64,000 nt of DNA from DATLSM01 sp963722965 (GCA_963722965.1 CAVROX010000015.1:62001-126000), one strand, 5' to 3'. Counted from the stretch's first letter, positions 1 to 8,667 are shown. Program-made: numbers and translations. Notes: generated from the sequence alone by a model not told the origin.

Positions 1-2
1 GG

Positions 3-644
3 GTCGGAAAGACCGTCGTCGCGGCGGCGATCGCCCGCTCCCTTGCGGTGCAAGGCGAGCGCGTCGCTGTCTTTAAGCCGGCCGTCACGGGGCTCGCTGA
101 GGTTGGCGAGGGCGACCATTCCATGCTGAGGCGCGCTGCCGGCTCAGCGCAAAGCGACGATGAGATCGCCCCTTACCGCTTCGCGCCCCCCGCTTCCCCC
201 CACCTTGCGGCGGCGATGACCGGCGAGGAGATCCGGCCGCAGCGATTGCTGGCGGCTGCCCGCGCGGCGGGGGCCGGTTCCGACGCGCTCATCTGTGAGG
301 GAGTCGGCGGCCTGCTTGTTCCCCTCACCTGCGGCTACCTCGTCCGCGACCTGGCCGCCGACCTGGCTCTGCCACTGGCGATCGCCGCGCATCCCGGACT
401 CGGCACAATTAACCACACGCTGCTGACGATCGAGGCGGCCCGTGCCGCCGGCCTTGCGGTCGCCGGCGTCGTCCTCACCCCTTGGCCCGAGCACCCCGGC
501 CAGATCGAGCGATCAAATCAGGAGATGATCGCTGCGCTCGGCGAGGTCGTGGTAATGACGTTGGCCAAGCTCGAGCTCGCCGACCCAACCCACTGGCCCG
601 AGCTAGACCTGGGTCTAGGCCGACTCCCTGGCCGCAACGGCTGA
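3..644 (+). CDS. bioD: Dethiobiotin synthetase BioD (5' end cut by window)
   Basis: ATP-dependent closure of 7,8-diaminopelargonate with CO2 to dethiobiotin, the penultimate step of biotin synthesis, in the cytosol. The frame is open from base 3 and begins inside the P-loop (VGKTVV), so only about a dozen N-terminal residues lie outside the window. FKPAVTG and the CEGVGGLLVPL segment are typical of BioD. A GTG at 48 is an internal codon, not the start. The stop lies inside the 3' end of the convergent MFS gene (30-nt overlap). bioA lies 2.3 kb downstream on the same strand, separated by a marR-MFS pair on the opposite strand. Confidence 0.9.
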   Translation, partial: VGKTVVAAAIARSLAVQGERVAVFKPAVTGLAEVGEGDHSMLRRAAGSAQSDDEIAPYRFAPPASPHLAAAMTGEEIRPQRLLAAARAAGAGSDALICEGVGGLLVPLTCGYLVRDLAADLALPLAIAAHPGLGTINHTLLTIEAARAAGLAVAGVVLTPWPEHPGQIERSNQEMIAALGEVVVMTLAKLELADPTHWPELDLGLGRLPGRNG

Positions 645-2222
645 GCCCGCGGGGCTCACCGCCGCCTCGGCTGCCTGTGCTCTGACCTCAACCCTCCGCT
701 TGGCTCGGATCGCCGTGGCGCCGATCGCGGCGCCGATTAGCGCGACCATGCCGGAGATGCTCATCGCGTGGCCGAGCGCGTAGACGAATGCTTCCGCGCC
801 CGCATCGGCGGCCTGCTTTGCCTGCGCGGGCTGAAGGCCCTTCAACGCCCCGCTGACCGAGCCGCTGCCGAGCTGCTGCGAGATTTCCGCGCGCTCTGCG
901 GGAGAGATCCCAGAGCCGACCAGAAGGGTGTCCAGCCGCGAGCTGACAAGGCCCTGGAAGATCGCTCCGGTCACCGCCACCCCGAGGCTGCCGCCGACCA
1001 TCCGAAACATCGAGAGCACGCCAGATGCGATGCCCGCTTTCTCGACCGGCACCGCATTCATCGCCGTGCTCGTCATCGGCGACATCGTCAACGCGATCCC
1101 GATGCCGAGCAGCATGAAGCCGGGCAGCAGTTCCAGGTAGCTGGAGTTGACCGCGATCCCGCTGAACGTAAACAGTGAGGCGGCGACCAGCGTCAACCCG
1201 CCGACGATCAGCCAGCGCGGGCCAAAGCGGTCTGATAGCCGTCCCGCGACCGGAGCGACACCGACGATCATCAAGGTCGAGGGCAGGAATCTGATTCCGG
1301 CTTCCAGCGGCGAGTAGCCGAGGATGTCCTGCATGTAGAGGGCGAGGAAAAAGAAGACGCCGAGCATGGCGAAGGAAATGACCAAAGCCACCACCACTGC
1401 GCCGAGGAAGTTGCGGTCTGAAAGCAAGTCGAATTGGACCATCGGCGCCTTCACCCGGTTCTCGACGAATACGAAGGCGGGCAGGGCGACGACGGCGATC
1501 AGAACCAGGGCGATGATCGAGGTCGACCCCCAGCCCCAGCTGTTGCCCTCGACCAAAGCGAGAACCAGCGCGGTGAGCCCGGCGGTCAGCACCGCCACCC
1601 CGGCGTAGTCCACGTCACGACCGACCGTTGTGTCACGCGACTCGCGCACCGCGAACAGCGTGGCCAGCACCGCGCCGACCGCTACCGGAACGTTGAGGTA
1701 AAAGATCGCCCGCCAACTGACGTGCTCGGTGAGGAACCCGCCCAAGACCGGTCCGATTGCCAGCGCGAGCGCCGAGACGCCCGCCCAGGTGCCCATCGCC
1801 TTGCCCCGCTCGTGCGCAGGGAAGGCGTCGGTGATGATCGAGAGCGTCCCGGGCATCATCAGCGCGGCGCCGACACCCTGGACGACGCGGCTGATGACCA
1901 GCGAGGTGTCGTCCGGCGCCAGGCCCGCGGTCGCCGAGGAGAGGGCGAAGGTGACCACCCCAAAGAGGAACATCCGGCGGCGGCCAAAGATGTCGCCGAG
2001 CCGCCCGCCGGTCGCCAGCAGCACCGCGAAGGAGAGGGTGTAACCGTTGACGGTCCACTCGAGGCCGGAAATCGAGGCGCCCAGATCGCGCTGAATTGAG
2101 GGCAGCGCGACGTTCACGACCGTGTTGTCGAGCATGATCATGAACAGCGCGAAGCACATCGCCCCGAGCGTCCACCACTTGCGGTTCTCCTCCGTGATCA
2201 GGTGGCCGTAACGTGTGGTCAA
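615..2222 (-). CDS. MFS drug-efflux transporter, DHA2 (EmrB/QacA) family
   Basis: Predicted 535-aa, 14-helix proton-driven exporter of the DHA2 family, acting in the inner membrane. Family signatures are the LDNTVVNVALP segment (about residues 31-41) and motif A, GRLGDIFGRRR (73-83), after helix 2. The length matches the family. The TTG start at 2222 overlaps the TGA of the upstream marR gene (TTGA), and an AAGGAGG Shine-Dalgarno sits 11 nt before it, so the two are translationally coupled. The coupled MarR gene suggests drug- or phenolic-responsive control. The substrate cannot be read from sequence. Confidence 0.92.
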   Translation of the reverse strand: MTTRYGHLITEENRKWWTLGAMCFALFMIMLDNTVVNVALPSIQRDLGASISGLEWTVNGYTLSFAVLLATGGRLGDIFGRRRMFLFGVVTFALSSATAGLAPDDTSLVISRVVQGVGAALMMPGTLSIITDAFPAHERGKAMGTWAGVSALALAIGPVLGGFLTEHVSWRAIFYLNVPVAVGAVLATLFAVRESRDTTVGRDVDYAGVAVLTAGLTALVLALVEGNSWGWGSTSIIALVLIAVVALPAFVFVENRVKAPMVQFDLLSDRNFLGAVVVALVISFAMLGVFFFLALYMQDILGYSPLEAGIRFLPSTLMIVGVAPVAGRLSDRFGPRWLIVGGLTLVAASLFTFSGIAVNSSYLELLPGFMLLGIGIALTMSPMTSTAMNAVPVEKAGIASGVLSMFRMVGGSLGVAVTGAIFQGLVSSRLDTLLVGSGISPAERAEISQQLGSGSVSGALKGLQPAQAKQAADAGAEAFVYALGHAMSISGMVALIGAAIGATAIRAKRRVEVRAQAAEAAVSPAGSAVAARESA

Positions 2223-2758
2223 GCTTGTCCTACCTCCTTGAGGTGCTCATAGGCCTCGGCGATGTCCTCGCGGTCCATCAGCGAATCGACTGCAGCGTCG
2301 AGCTTGCGTCGCTGAGCGGCGCTCAGCGACGCGGTGAACGTCTCCATCCCTGCCTGGCGAACGACGACGAGCGTGTCAACCAGCTGCTTTCCCTTCGCCG
2401 TGATCGCAATCAGCCGGGCGCGGCGATCGCCTGGATCCTCCACCCGGGTGGCGAGACCCTCCTTGAACAGGGCATCAACCGCCCTGCTCATCGAGGGGAC
2501 CGATACGCCGAACGTCTCCGCCAGGTCGCTCACCTGCCGGGCCTCGGCAGCACGCCCTAGTCCCCCCAGCTCCAGCAATGCCTTGCACTGGGTCAGCGAG
2601 AGCCCGCACTCCTCGATCACCCGCAGCTGGTTGCCGCAGTCATAAAGGAACAGGTGGCGCACCAGCGCGCTCAGCCGGGCCGCCGTGTCCTGCACCTCGG
2701 GACTCACTTCTGAGGCGGCCGCCGCCCTGGCAATCGCTGCGATATCGCCCGCTTGCAT
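2219..2758 (-). CDS. MarR-family transcriptional regulator
   Basis: A 179-aa winged-helix repressor of the MarR type. Residues about 75-120 form the winged HTH (recognition segment VSVPSMSRAVDALFKEGL, then the DPGDRRARLI wing). It is the first gene of a two-gene operon with the MFS exporter, overlapping it by 4 nt. The ATG at 2758 is only 4 bp from a cluster of perfect palindromes at 2763-2807, so autorepression, relieved by a ligand also exported by the pump, is the simplest model (inference). The ligand is unknown. Confidence 0.9.
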   Translation of the reverse strand: MQAGDIAAIARAAAASEVSPEVQDTAARLSALVRHLFLYDCGNQLRVIEECGLSLTQCKALLELGGLGRAAEARQVSDLAETFGVSVPSMSRAVDALFKEGLATRVEDPGDRRARLIAITAKGKQLVDTLVVVRQAGMETFTASLSAAQRRKLDAAVDSLMDREDIAEAYEHLKEVGQA

Positions 2759-2762
2759 GAGG

Positions 2763-2807
2763 GCAATAATTGCACAGATGCAACTATTTCACAAAAGAAA
2801 TAGTTGC
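2763..2807. promoter_or_regulatory. Palindromic operator cluster between marR and bioA
   Basis: Three dyads are packed into 45 bp directly upstream of marR: GCAATAATTGC (2763-2773), TTGCA-CAGA-TGCAA (2770-2783), and an 11-bp perfect inverted repeat GCAACTATTTC-N6-GAAATAGTTGC (2780-2807). The AT-rich half sites stand out from the GC-rich surroundings, and the position fits a MarR dimer site over the marR promoter. Because bioA is transcribed divergently from just beyond it, an effect on bioA is possible but unproven. Confidence 0.75.
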
Positions 2808-2945
2808 TTAAGTGATCGAAATCACAGAGGCGGGTATCCGGTCCTCGCCTGGCTGGAGTTCCCCCCCGGGTTCCCGCTTGAGCTGGGCCTGAGACTTCGT
2901 GCGTTTGGTTTCCAGCCGGAGCCGTCTCTATGGTCGGTTCCGGCA

Positions 2946-4259
2946 ATGCCGCCGGACCCCGCGCAGCTCGACCACGACCACCTCTGGCACCCCTTCACCC
3001 AGCAGCAGACCTGGTGTGCAGAGGAGCCGCTGATGATCGAGCGCGCCGAGGGCTCCCACCTCTTCGCTACAGACGGTCGGCGCTACATCGACGGCGTCTC
3101 TTCACTGTGGTGCAACGTCCACGGCCATCGTCACCCCGGGATCGATCGCGCCGTGCGTGAGCAGCTTGACCGTGTCGCTCACTCGACGATGCTCGGGCTA
3201 TCGCACCCCAGCGCGGCGCAGCTGGCCGGGCGCCTGGTCGAGATTGCCCCGCCGGGCCTCTCCCGTGTCTTTTACTCGGACTCCGGTTCAACCGCGACCG
3301 AGATCGCCCTGAAGATGGCCTATCAGTACCAGCGCCAGCGCGGCGGTCAACACGTGCGGCGCACCTCCTTCGTCCATCTGCGCGACGCCTACCACGGGGA
3401 CACGATCGGCTCGGTCTCGGTCGGCGGCATCGATCTGTTCCATGCCACTTACCGACCGCTGCTGTTCGGAACCCACGCCGCCGAGCCAGGCGATGCGGCT
3501 GACCTCGAGCAAATCCTCGCCCTGCACGAAGAGGAGATCGCCGCGGTGATCCTCGAGCCGTTGGTACAAGGCGCCGCCGGGATGCTGGTCCACCCGCCCG
3601 GCTATCTGCGCGCGGTGCGCGAGCTCTGCGACCTCTTCGGGGTGCTCCTGATCTGCGATGAGGTCGCGACGGGATTTGGCCGCACCGGCACGATGTTCGC
3701 CTGCGAGCAGGAGGGGGTGGCGCCTGACCTCCTCTGCCTCGCCAAGGGGCTGACCGGCGGCTATATGCCGCTGGCCGCGACCCTGACCACCGAGCGCGTC
3801 TACGAAGGCTTCCTCGGTGCTCCAAAGGAGCAGCGCACCTTCTTTCACGGACACACCTACACCGGCAACCCGCTCAGCTGCGCCGCCGCGCTCGCCAGCC
3901 TCAACGCGTTCGAGTCCGAGCAAACCCTGGAGCGGCTGCAACCGAAGATCGGGCTGTTTGGGGAACTGCTGGCGGAGGTCGGAGGGCTTACCGAGGTGGC
4001 CGAGGTACGCCACTGCGGCTTCATGGCTGGCATCGACCTCGGCCGCCACGACGCCAGCCTCGGCCTCGGTCACCGGGTGACCCTGGCGGCCCGACGGCGC
4101 GGTGCGATCATTCGCCCCCTCGGCGACGTTGTCGTCCTGATGCCGCCACTCTCGATCTTCGAGGAGGACCTGCGCCGACTCGTGCAGATCGCCGCCGACT
4201 CGATCCAGACTGCCTGTGGATCCGCATATCCGCCCGCTCAACTCGCAAATGCGGCGTGA
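2946..4259 (+). CDS. bioA: Adenosylmethionine-8-amino-7-oxononanoate aminotransferase BioA
   Basis: PLP enzyme converting KAPA to 7,8-diaminopelargonate with SAM as amino donor, the step before BioD. The ATG at 2946 gives 437 aa, the family size, and the first residues DHDHLWHPFTQ match the BioA N-terminus. The open frame extends upstream to 2685, but that part has no similarity I recognise. Other marks are SSLWCNVHGHRHP, the ICDEVATGFGRTG segment (PLP-ring aspartate) and the Schiff-base lysine near residue 270 in CLAKGLTGGY. The stop overlaps the GTG of the NUDIX gene (GTGA). Confidence 0.93.
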   Translation: MPPDPAQLDHDHLWHPFTQQQTWCAEEPLMIERAEGSHLFATDGRRYIDGVSSLWCNVHGHRHPGIDRAVREQLDRVAHSTMLGLSHPSAAQLAGRLVEIAPPGLSRVFYSDSGSTATEIALKMAYQYQRQRGGQHVRRTSFVHLRDAYHGDTIGSVSVGGIDLFHATYRPLLFGTHAAEPGDAADLEQILALHEEEIAAVILEPLVQGAAGMLVHPPGYLRAVRELCDLFGVLLICDEVATGFGRTGTMFACEQEGVAPDLLCLAKGLTGGYMPLAATLTTERVYEGFLGAPKEQRTFFHGHTYTGNPLSCAAALASLNAFESEQTLERLQPKIGLFGELLAEVGGLTEVAEVRHCGFMAGIDLGRHDASLGLGHRVTLAARRRGAIIRPLGDVVVLMPPLSIFEEDLRRLVQIAADSIQTACGSAYPPAQLANAA

Positions 4260-4897
4260 GCGACCGTCGGCGGGGTCCAGCCGAGCGGCCCAACCTGGGT
4301 CAGCCGGCGCTACCCCGCCCGGCCGCGTCGGTTGTGTTGCTGCGGCGCGGCGGGATGCACTCTGACCGGGCGCTAGAGGTTCTGCTCTTGAAGCGGACCG
4401 AGAACGCCAGCTTCATGCCGGGGGTCTGGGTCTTCCCCGGCGGCGGCGTCGATCCGAGCGACGGGGAGGGGGAGGACGGTTACCGGGCCTGCGCCGTGCG
4501 GGAGCTTGCCGAGGAGGCGGGGATCGAGCTCCCCGGCGAGGAGGAGCTGGTTCTCTTCTCACGCTGGATCACACCCGAGGTCGTCTCCCGACGTTTTGAC
4601 GCCTGGTTCTTCCTCGCTCTCGCGCCGGCCCACACGCCGCCCAAGCCCGATGGAATCGAGACCACCGAGGCCGCCTGGTTTGAGCCACGCACGGCGCTTG
4701 CGGCAAACGGGACCGGCGAGATGGCCCTCGCCTTCCCCACGATCAAACAACTCGAGTCACTCCTGCCCTACAGCGACGCCCGCGAGGCGATCTCCGCCCA
4801 CCGCGGCCGCGAGGTCAAGCCGATTCTGCCCAAGCTGGTTGGCACGCAGGCAGACCACCGCATCCTCTTACCGGGCGATCCCGGCTACCCGCCCTAG
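4256..4897 (+). CDS. NUDIX hydrolase
   Basis: A 213-aa NUDIX-fold pyrophosphohydrolase. The box is seen at residues 62-91: GGGVDP, then a slightly lengthened loop, then RELAEEAGIEL with the metal-binding glutamates. The GTG start at 4256 overlaps the bioA stop by 4 nt, implying co-translation with bioA. The 3' end overlaps the convergent gene at 4894 by 4 nt. The length and the WVFPGGGVD context resemble the NUDT7/8/19-like and CoA-pyrophosphatase-like groups, but the substrate is not determinable here. Confidence 0.88.
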   Translation: MSDRRRGPAERPNLGQPALPRPAASVVLLRRGGMHSDRALEVLLLKRTENASFMPGVWVFPGGGVDPSDGEGEDGYRACAVRELAEEAGIELPGEEELVLFSRWITPEVVSRRFDAWFFLALAPAHTPPKPDGIETTEAAWFEPRTALAANGTGEMALAFPTIKQLESLLPYSDAREAISAHRGREVKPILPKLVGTQADHRILLPGDPGYPP

Positions 4898-5565
4898 CTC
4901 TCCGGAAACGGCTCCAGCCCCGCGTTCCAGGGGCCGGGCTGAAAAGTTTGGATGCCGCTCTCTTCCATCTCGTACTGCAGGCGCCTGAAGAGCTGGCTTG
5001 CGTTGGTGAGCGCCCCCTTCAGTTCCTCCTCGCTCAGCTCCCGCAGCCGCCACAGAAACCAGAGCTGGCTGTCGTCGATCCCGAAGTCGACCTCGCCGGT
5101 CATCGTCGTCGTCCAGGCGAGGAAACCGGGACCAAACAGCTCGCGCAGCGCCACCGGGTCGAACTCCTTCGGCACCGTGGCGAGAAAGCGCTTGTTGAAG
5201 TCGATCGACTCAAACTCGACCTTGCGGGCAAAGCGCTCGGTGAGGACCTCGGTCCCCTCGATCGATTCGACGTTGAAGGCGGGAACCACCTTCGCCAGGT
5301 CTGGCATGTGGGACTTGGCGAGGACCGCACCGGGCAGCACCGCCTTAGCGAAGAGGCCCCCCGCCTCCTTCTCGTCGGCATCGCAGGAGGATCCCCAGAA
5401 GCCTTCGACGAGCTGGCCCGTGAGCCTGTTGGTCCCGCCCACGCAGAGCGCCACCGGGCCGTCCTTCGGGTTGATGCCTCCGACCGTCTCGTAGGCGAGC
5501 TGGTTGCGCTCGCCGTAGCTGCGGACCGCTTGCGCCCATGCTTCGGCTTCCTGCTTGGCTCCCAT
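4894..5565 (-). CDS. Conserved-looking hypothetical protein, no family recognised
   Basis: A 223-aa soluble-looking protein with no signal peptide or membrane helix. The composition is balanced (YETVGGINPKDGPVALCVGG near the start, then a strand-rich middle, then an acidic helical C-terminus with ELSEEELKGAL), and codon use resembles its neighbours, so it is probably a real gene. It is divergent from the lemA-like gene (48 bp between starts) and convergent with the NUDIX gene. Some lemA loci carry a DUF3137-type protein, but I cannot claim that match from the residues alone. Confidence 0.65.
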   Translation of the reverse strand: MGAKQEAEAWAQAVRSYGERNQLAYETVGGINPKDGPVALCVGGTNRLTGQLVEGFWGSSCDADEKEAGGLFAKAVLPGAVLAKSHMPDLAKVVPAFNVESIEGTEVLTERFARKVEFESIDFNKRFLATVPKEFDPVALRELFGPGFLAWTTTMTGEVDFGIDDSQLWFLWRLRELSEEELKGALTNASQLFRRLQYEMEESGIQTFQPGPWNAGLEPFPES

Positions 5566-5613
5566 CGACGTCGGGAATCCTATGGCGAGCTGGCGGGGCA
5601 GTAGGATGCTCCG

Positions 5614-6174
5614 GTGATCTTCGTGATCGTGATCATCGTGATCGTCGTGCTGGGCGCGCTGTACTACGTCGCCAAGCGCAACTCGATCATCGCCTCGCGC
5701 AACCGGGTGGACGAGTCCTGGAGTGGAATCGACGTACAGCTAAAACGCCGCCACGACCTCGTCCCCAACCTGGTCGAGACGGTCAAGGGCTACGCCGCGC
5801 ACGAGAGCCAGACCTTTGAAAAAGTGACCGCGGCTCGCGCCGAGGCGATGTCAGCTCAGGGTGTTGGCGACAGCGCCAAAGCGGAGGACAAACTAACCGG
5901 GGCCCTGACTGACCTGCGCGCCGTGGCGGAGAACTACCCGCAGCTGAAAGCAACCGAAAACTTCCAGCAGTTGAGCCGCAACCTCTCCCAGCTCGAGGAC
6001 GAAATCCAAGCCGCGAGGCGCATCTACAACTCGAACGTCCAGTCCTACAACACAGCGATCCAGCAGTTCCCCGGCTCGATCATCGCCAACCAGAGCGGCT
6101 TCACCGCGCGCGAGTACTTCGAGATCGAAGACGCAGGTGATCGCCAGCCGGTCGCGGTCAGTTTCAACAAGTAG
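5614..6174 (+). CDS. LemA family protein
   Basis: A 186-aa membrane-anchored protein. One N-terminal helix (IFVIVIIVIVVLGALYYVA, residues 2-20) is followed by the LemA coiled-coil bundle with the signatures RNRVDESWSGIDVQLKRR and DLVPNLVETVKGY. The GTG at 5614 is supported by AGGA 7 nt upstream and places the helix right at the N-terminus. LemA proteins are widespread membrane-surface proteins of poorly defined function. The C-terminus ends with the usual FEIED. Confidence 0.9.
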   Translation: MIFVIVIIVIVVLGALYYVAKRNSIIASRNRVDESWSGIDVQLKRRHDLVPNLVETVKGYAAHESQTFEKVTAARAEAMSAQGVGDSAKAEDKLTGALTDLRAVAENYPQLKATENFQQLSRNLSQLEDEIQAARRIYNSNVQSYNTAIQQFPGSIIANQSGFTAREYFEIEDAGDRQPVAVSFNK

Positions 6175-6195
6175 CCCCCCGTCTAAGCTTTAACG

Positions 6196-6390
6196 ATGAG
6201 CACTGCAACTCAGGACGCGACGCTCTGGATCTGTGACAGCTGCGGATTCATCTACGATCCGGCCATCGGCGACCCCGACGGCGGAATCCCCCCTGGAACG
6301 GCCTTCGAGGACATCCCCAAGGACTGGTTCTGCCCCGTCTGCGGCGCCCGCACCACCGACTTCCGCCCGCTTGAGTCGGGCGAGGCCTAG
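6196..6390 (+). CDS. Rubredoxin
   Basis: A 64-aa one-iron electron carrier. The four iron-ligand cysteines are C13 and C16 (CDSC) and C46 and C49 (CPVC), with the typical GFIYDP and PKDWFCPVCGA segments. The gene lies 21 nt before the GMC oxidoreductase on the same strand, and the two are probably co-transcribed. Rubredoxins often serve alkane hydroxylases or reduce peroxide/superoxide-handling enzymes. Here the adjacent flavoprotein is a plausible partner (inference). Confidence 0.95.
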   Translation: MSTATQDATLWICDSCGFIYDPAIGDPDGGIPPGTAFEDIPKDWFCPVCGARTTDFRPLESGEA

Positions 6391-6411
6391 CCCCGGGCAC
6401 GGATCCGATCC

Positions 6412-8049
6412 GTGAACCACGATTTCGATTGGATCGTGGTCGGGTCCGGCTTCGGGGGCTCGGTATCGGCGCTGCGCTTGGCTGAAAAGGGTTATCGCGT
6501 CTGCGTCCTTGAGTGCGGTAAACGGTTCGCCGACGGGGACTTCCCGAAGTCGACCTGGGACGCGCGTCGCTATTTCTGGGCACCGCGGATCGGGATGCGC
6601 GGCATCTTCCGCCTCACCCCCTTCAAGGACGTGACGGTGGTCAGCGGCTCGGGGGTGGGCGGCGGCAGCCTCGGCTACGCGAACACGCTCTACGTGCCCC
6701 CCTCGCAGTTCTTTAAGGACCCCCAGTGGGCCGACCTCGAGGACTGGGAGGCAGCGCTCGCCCCCCACTACGCGACCGCGCAGCGCATGCTTGGCGTCGT
6801 CGTCCACGACAACGAGGACCCTGCTGACCAGCTCTTGCGCGAGTTCGGCGATGAGATCGGGGTCGGCGAGACCTACCGAAAGACACCGATCGGTGTATTC
6901 CTCGGCGAGCCTGGCAAGACTGTCCCCGACCCCTACTTCGGCGGCGCGGGACCAGAGCGCACGGGCTGCATGCAGTGCGGCCGCTGCATGGTCGGCTGCC
7001 CCCATGGCGCCAAGAACACACTCGTCAAGAATTACCTCTGGCTCGCCGAGCAGCTCGGCGCCCAGGTGATGGCAAACCGCACCGTGACCGAGATCCGCCC
7101 GCTTGGCCCGGCCGACGGCAGCGAGGGCTATGCCGTCGCCAGCGAACACTCAGGCGTGCTGCGCGGGCGCGGGCGCGGGCGTCTCACGGCGCGCGGGGTG
7201 GTCGTCGCCGCGGGCCCACTCGGCACCAACAAGCTGCTCCAGCGTTGCCGGCTCGGCGGGGCGCTGCCGCGAATTTCATCGCGGCTGGGAGAGCTGGTGA
7301 GGACCAACAGCGAGGTGATCCTCGCCGTCACCGTCCCTGCGGATTACCCCGATGACCTAACCAAGCGAGTCGCGATCACCTCCAGCATCTACCCCGACTC
7401 CCATACCCATATCGAGACTGTCACCTACGGCAAGGCCGGCGACTCGATCAACACCCTCTACACCCTGCTGGTCGGAGACGGAACCAGGGTGACCCGGCCG
7501 CTGAAGCTTTTCGCGCAGATCCTCCGCCACCCAGCGAGGTTCGTCAAGGTGATGTGGCCGCGAGGCTGGTCGCGGCGCACGATCATCGTGCTCGTCATGC
7601 AGACGCTTGACAACGCGATCGCCCTGCGGCCAAAGCTAAAGCGCTCTGGAGAGGTGCGGCTCCAGACCGAGCAGGATCCCGAGCGGCCGACCCCAACCTT
7701 CATCCCGGTGGCCAACGAGGCCGCCGAATGGCTGGCCGAGCGCACCGGCGGGATCGCCCAGAGCTCGTTGAACGAGGCGCTGATGAACGTCCCGGCGACG
7801 GCGCACATCCTCGGCGGTGCCGTGATTGGCCACGGCCCGGGAGATGGCGTGATCGACGCCCGCCAGCGTGTCTTCGGCTATGAGAATCTGCTTGTCTGCG
7901 ACGGTGCGGCGGTACCGGCCAACGTCGGCGTCAATCCTTCACTGACGATCACCGCACTCGCCGAGCACGCGATGAGCCACGTCCCGCCCAAGGAAGGCGA
8001 GGCGCCGCGCGACCTGCCCGAGGCCGCGCGGCCCGCGGCCACCGTGTAA
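6412..8049 (+). CDS. GMC-family FAD oxidoreductase (cholesterol-oxidase-like) with ferredoxin-type Cys motif
   Basis: A 545-aa flavoprotein. The dinucleotide fold GSGFGG is at residues 11-16, and the GMC C-terminus contains AHILGG, then FGYENLLVCDG and the NPSLTITALAE tail typical of ChoD-like enzymes. Residues 186-196 read C-x2-C-x2-C-x3-C followed by P, the spacing of a [4Fe-4S] ferredoxin site. The GTG start lies 21 nt after the rubredoxin gene. No signal peptide is seen. It probably oxidises a sterol-like or other hydrophobic alcohol. Electron transfer through Fe-S to rubredoxin rather than directly to O2 is an inference. Confidence 0.88.
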   Translation: MNHDFDWIVVGSGFGGSVSALRLAEKGYRVCVLECGKRFADGDFPKSTWDARRYFWAPRIGMRGIFRLTPFKDVTVVSGSGVGGGSLGYANTLYVPPSQFFKDPQWADLEDWEAALAPHYATAQRMLGVVVHDNEDPADQLLREFGDEIGVGETYRKTPIGVFLGEPGKTVPDPYFGGAGPERTGCMQCGRCMVGCPHGAKNTLVKNYLWLAEQLGAQVMANRTVTEIRPLGPADGSEGYAVASEHSGVLRGRGRGRLTARGVVVAAGPLGTNKLLQRCRLGGALPRISSRLGELVRTNSEVILAVTVPADYPDDLTKRVAITSSIYPDSHTHIETVTYGKAGDSINTLYTLLVGDGTRVTRPLKLFAQILRHPARFVKVMWPRGWSRRTIIVLVMQTLDNAIALRPKLKRSGEVRLQTEQDPERPTPTFIPVANEAAEWLAERTGGIAQSSLNEALMNVPATAHILGGAVIGHGPGDGVIDARQRVFGYENLLVCDGAAVPANVGVNPSLTITALAEHAMSHVPPKEGEAPRDLPEAARPAATV

Positions 8050-8052
8050 GCG

Positions 8053-8667
8053 TCAGCCCGCCGCGGCGAACCGCTGCGCCACGTAGTCCCAGTTGACGAC
8101 GTTCCACAACGCCTCGATGTAGTCGGGACGGCGGTTTTGATACTTGAGGTAGTAGGCGTGCTCCCAGACATCGAGCCGAGGAGCGGCCACGCTTCCGTCG
8201 GAGACGGGCGAGTCCTGGTTTGGGGTGGAGAGTACTGCGAGCCCGGTCCCGTCGTGCACAAGCCAGGCCCAGCCAGAGCCAAAGCGGGCGATCGCCGGCG
8301 TCGTTGAACTGCCTCCTTGAAGCGCGTCGAAGGACGCCGAACGTCGTCGTCGATCGCGGCCGCGAGCTCGCCGCTCTGGCTCGCCGCCGCCGCGGGGCTC
8401 AGCATCTCCCAGAACAGCGAGTGGTTGGCGTGACCGCCGCCGTTGTTGCGGACCGGCGGTCTGCTTGTCGCCTCGGCAGGCTCGTCGAGGTTGCGCAGGA
8501 CGTCCTCGACGATCGCGATCGGCCCACTCGGTCCCCTCCAGGGCGGCGTTGGCTTTGTCGACGTAGGCCTGGTGGTGCTTGTCGTGGTGGACCCGCATCG
8601 TCGCCTCGTCGATGTGGGGCTCAAGCGCGTCGTAGGCGTAGGGAAGGTCGGGAACCGAAAATGCCAT
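8053..8667 (-). CDS. Superoxide dismutase, Fe/Mn type, broken by compensating frameshifts
   Basis: Converts superoxide to H2O2 and O2. The N-terminus matches SodA/SodB (metal-ligand HHDKHHQAYVDKAN), but the frame shifts near 8515. The middle, including RNNGGGHANHSLFWEML, reads in another frame and returns to the first near 8300-8340. The C-terminal FGSGWAWLV and DVWEHAYYLKYQN (metal-ligand Asp and His) are in the original frame. A GAGGAG site precedes the ATG at 8667 by 7 nt. All ligands survive across the frames, so indel errors are more likely than a true pseudogene. Fe or Mn preference cannot be decided. Confidence 0.85.
   Translation of the reverse strand: MAFSVPDLPYAYDALEPHIDEATMRVHHDKHHQAYVDKANAALEGTEWADRDRRGRPAQPRRACRGDKQTAGPQQRRRSRQPLAVLGDAEPRGGGEPERRARGRDRRRRSASFDALQGGSSTTPAIARFGSGWAWLVHDGTGLAVLSTPNQDSPVSDGSVAAPRLDVWEHAYYLKYQNRRPDYIEALWNVVNWDYVAQRFAAAG

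Noticed and set aside
2685..2945. Extended N-terminus for BioA
   Set aside because: It would run through the operator and marR start, lacks BioA similarity, and ATG 2946 gives the usual length.
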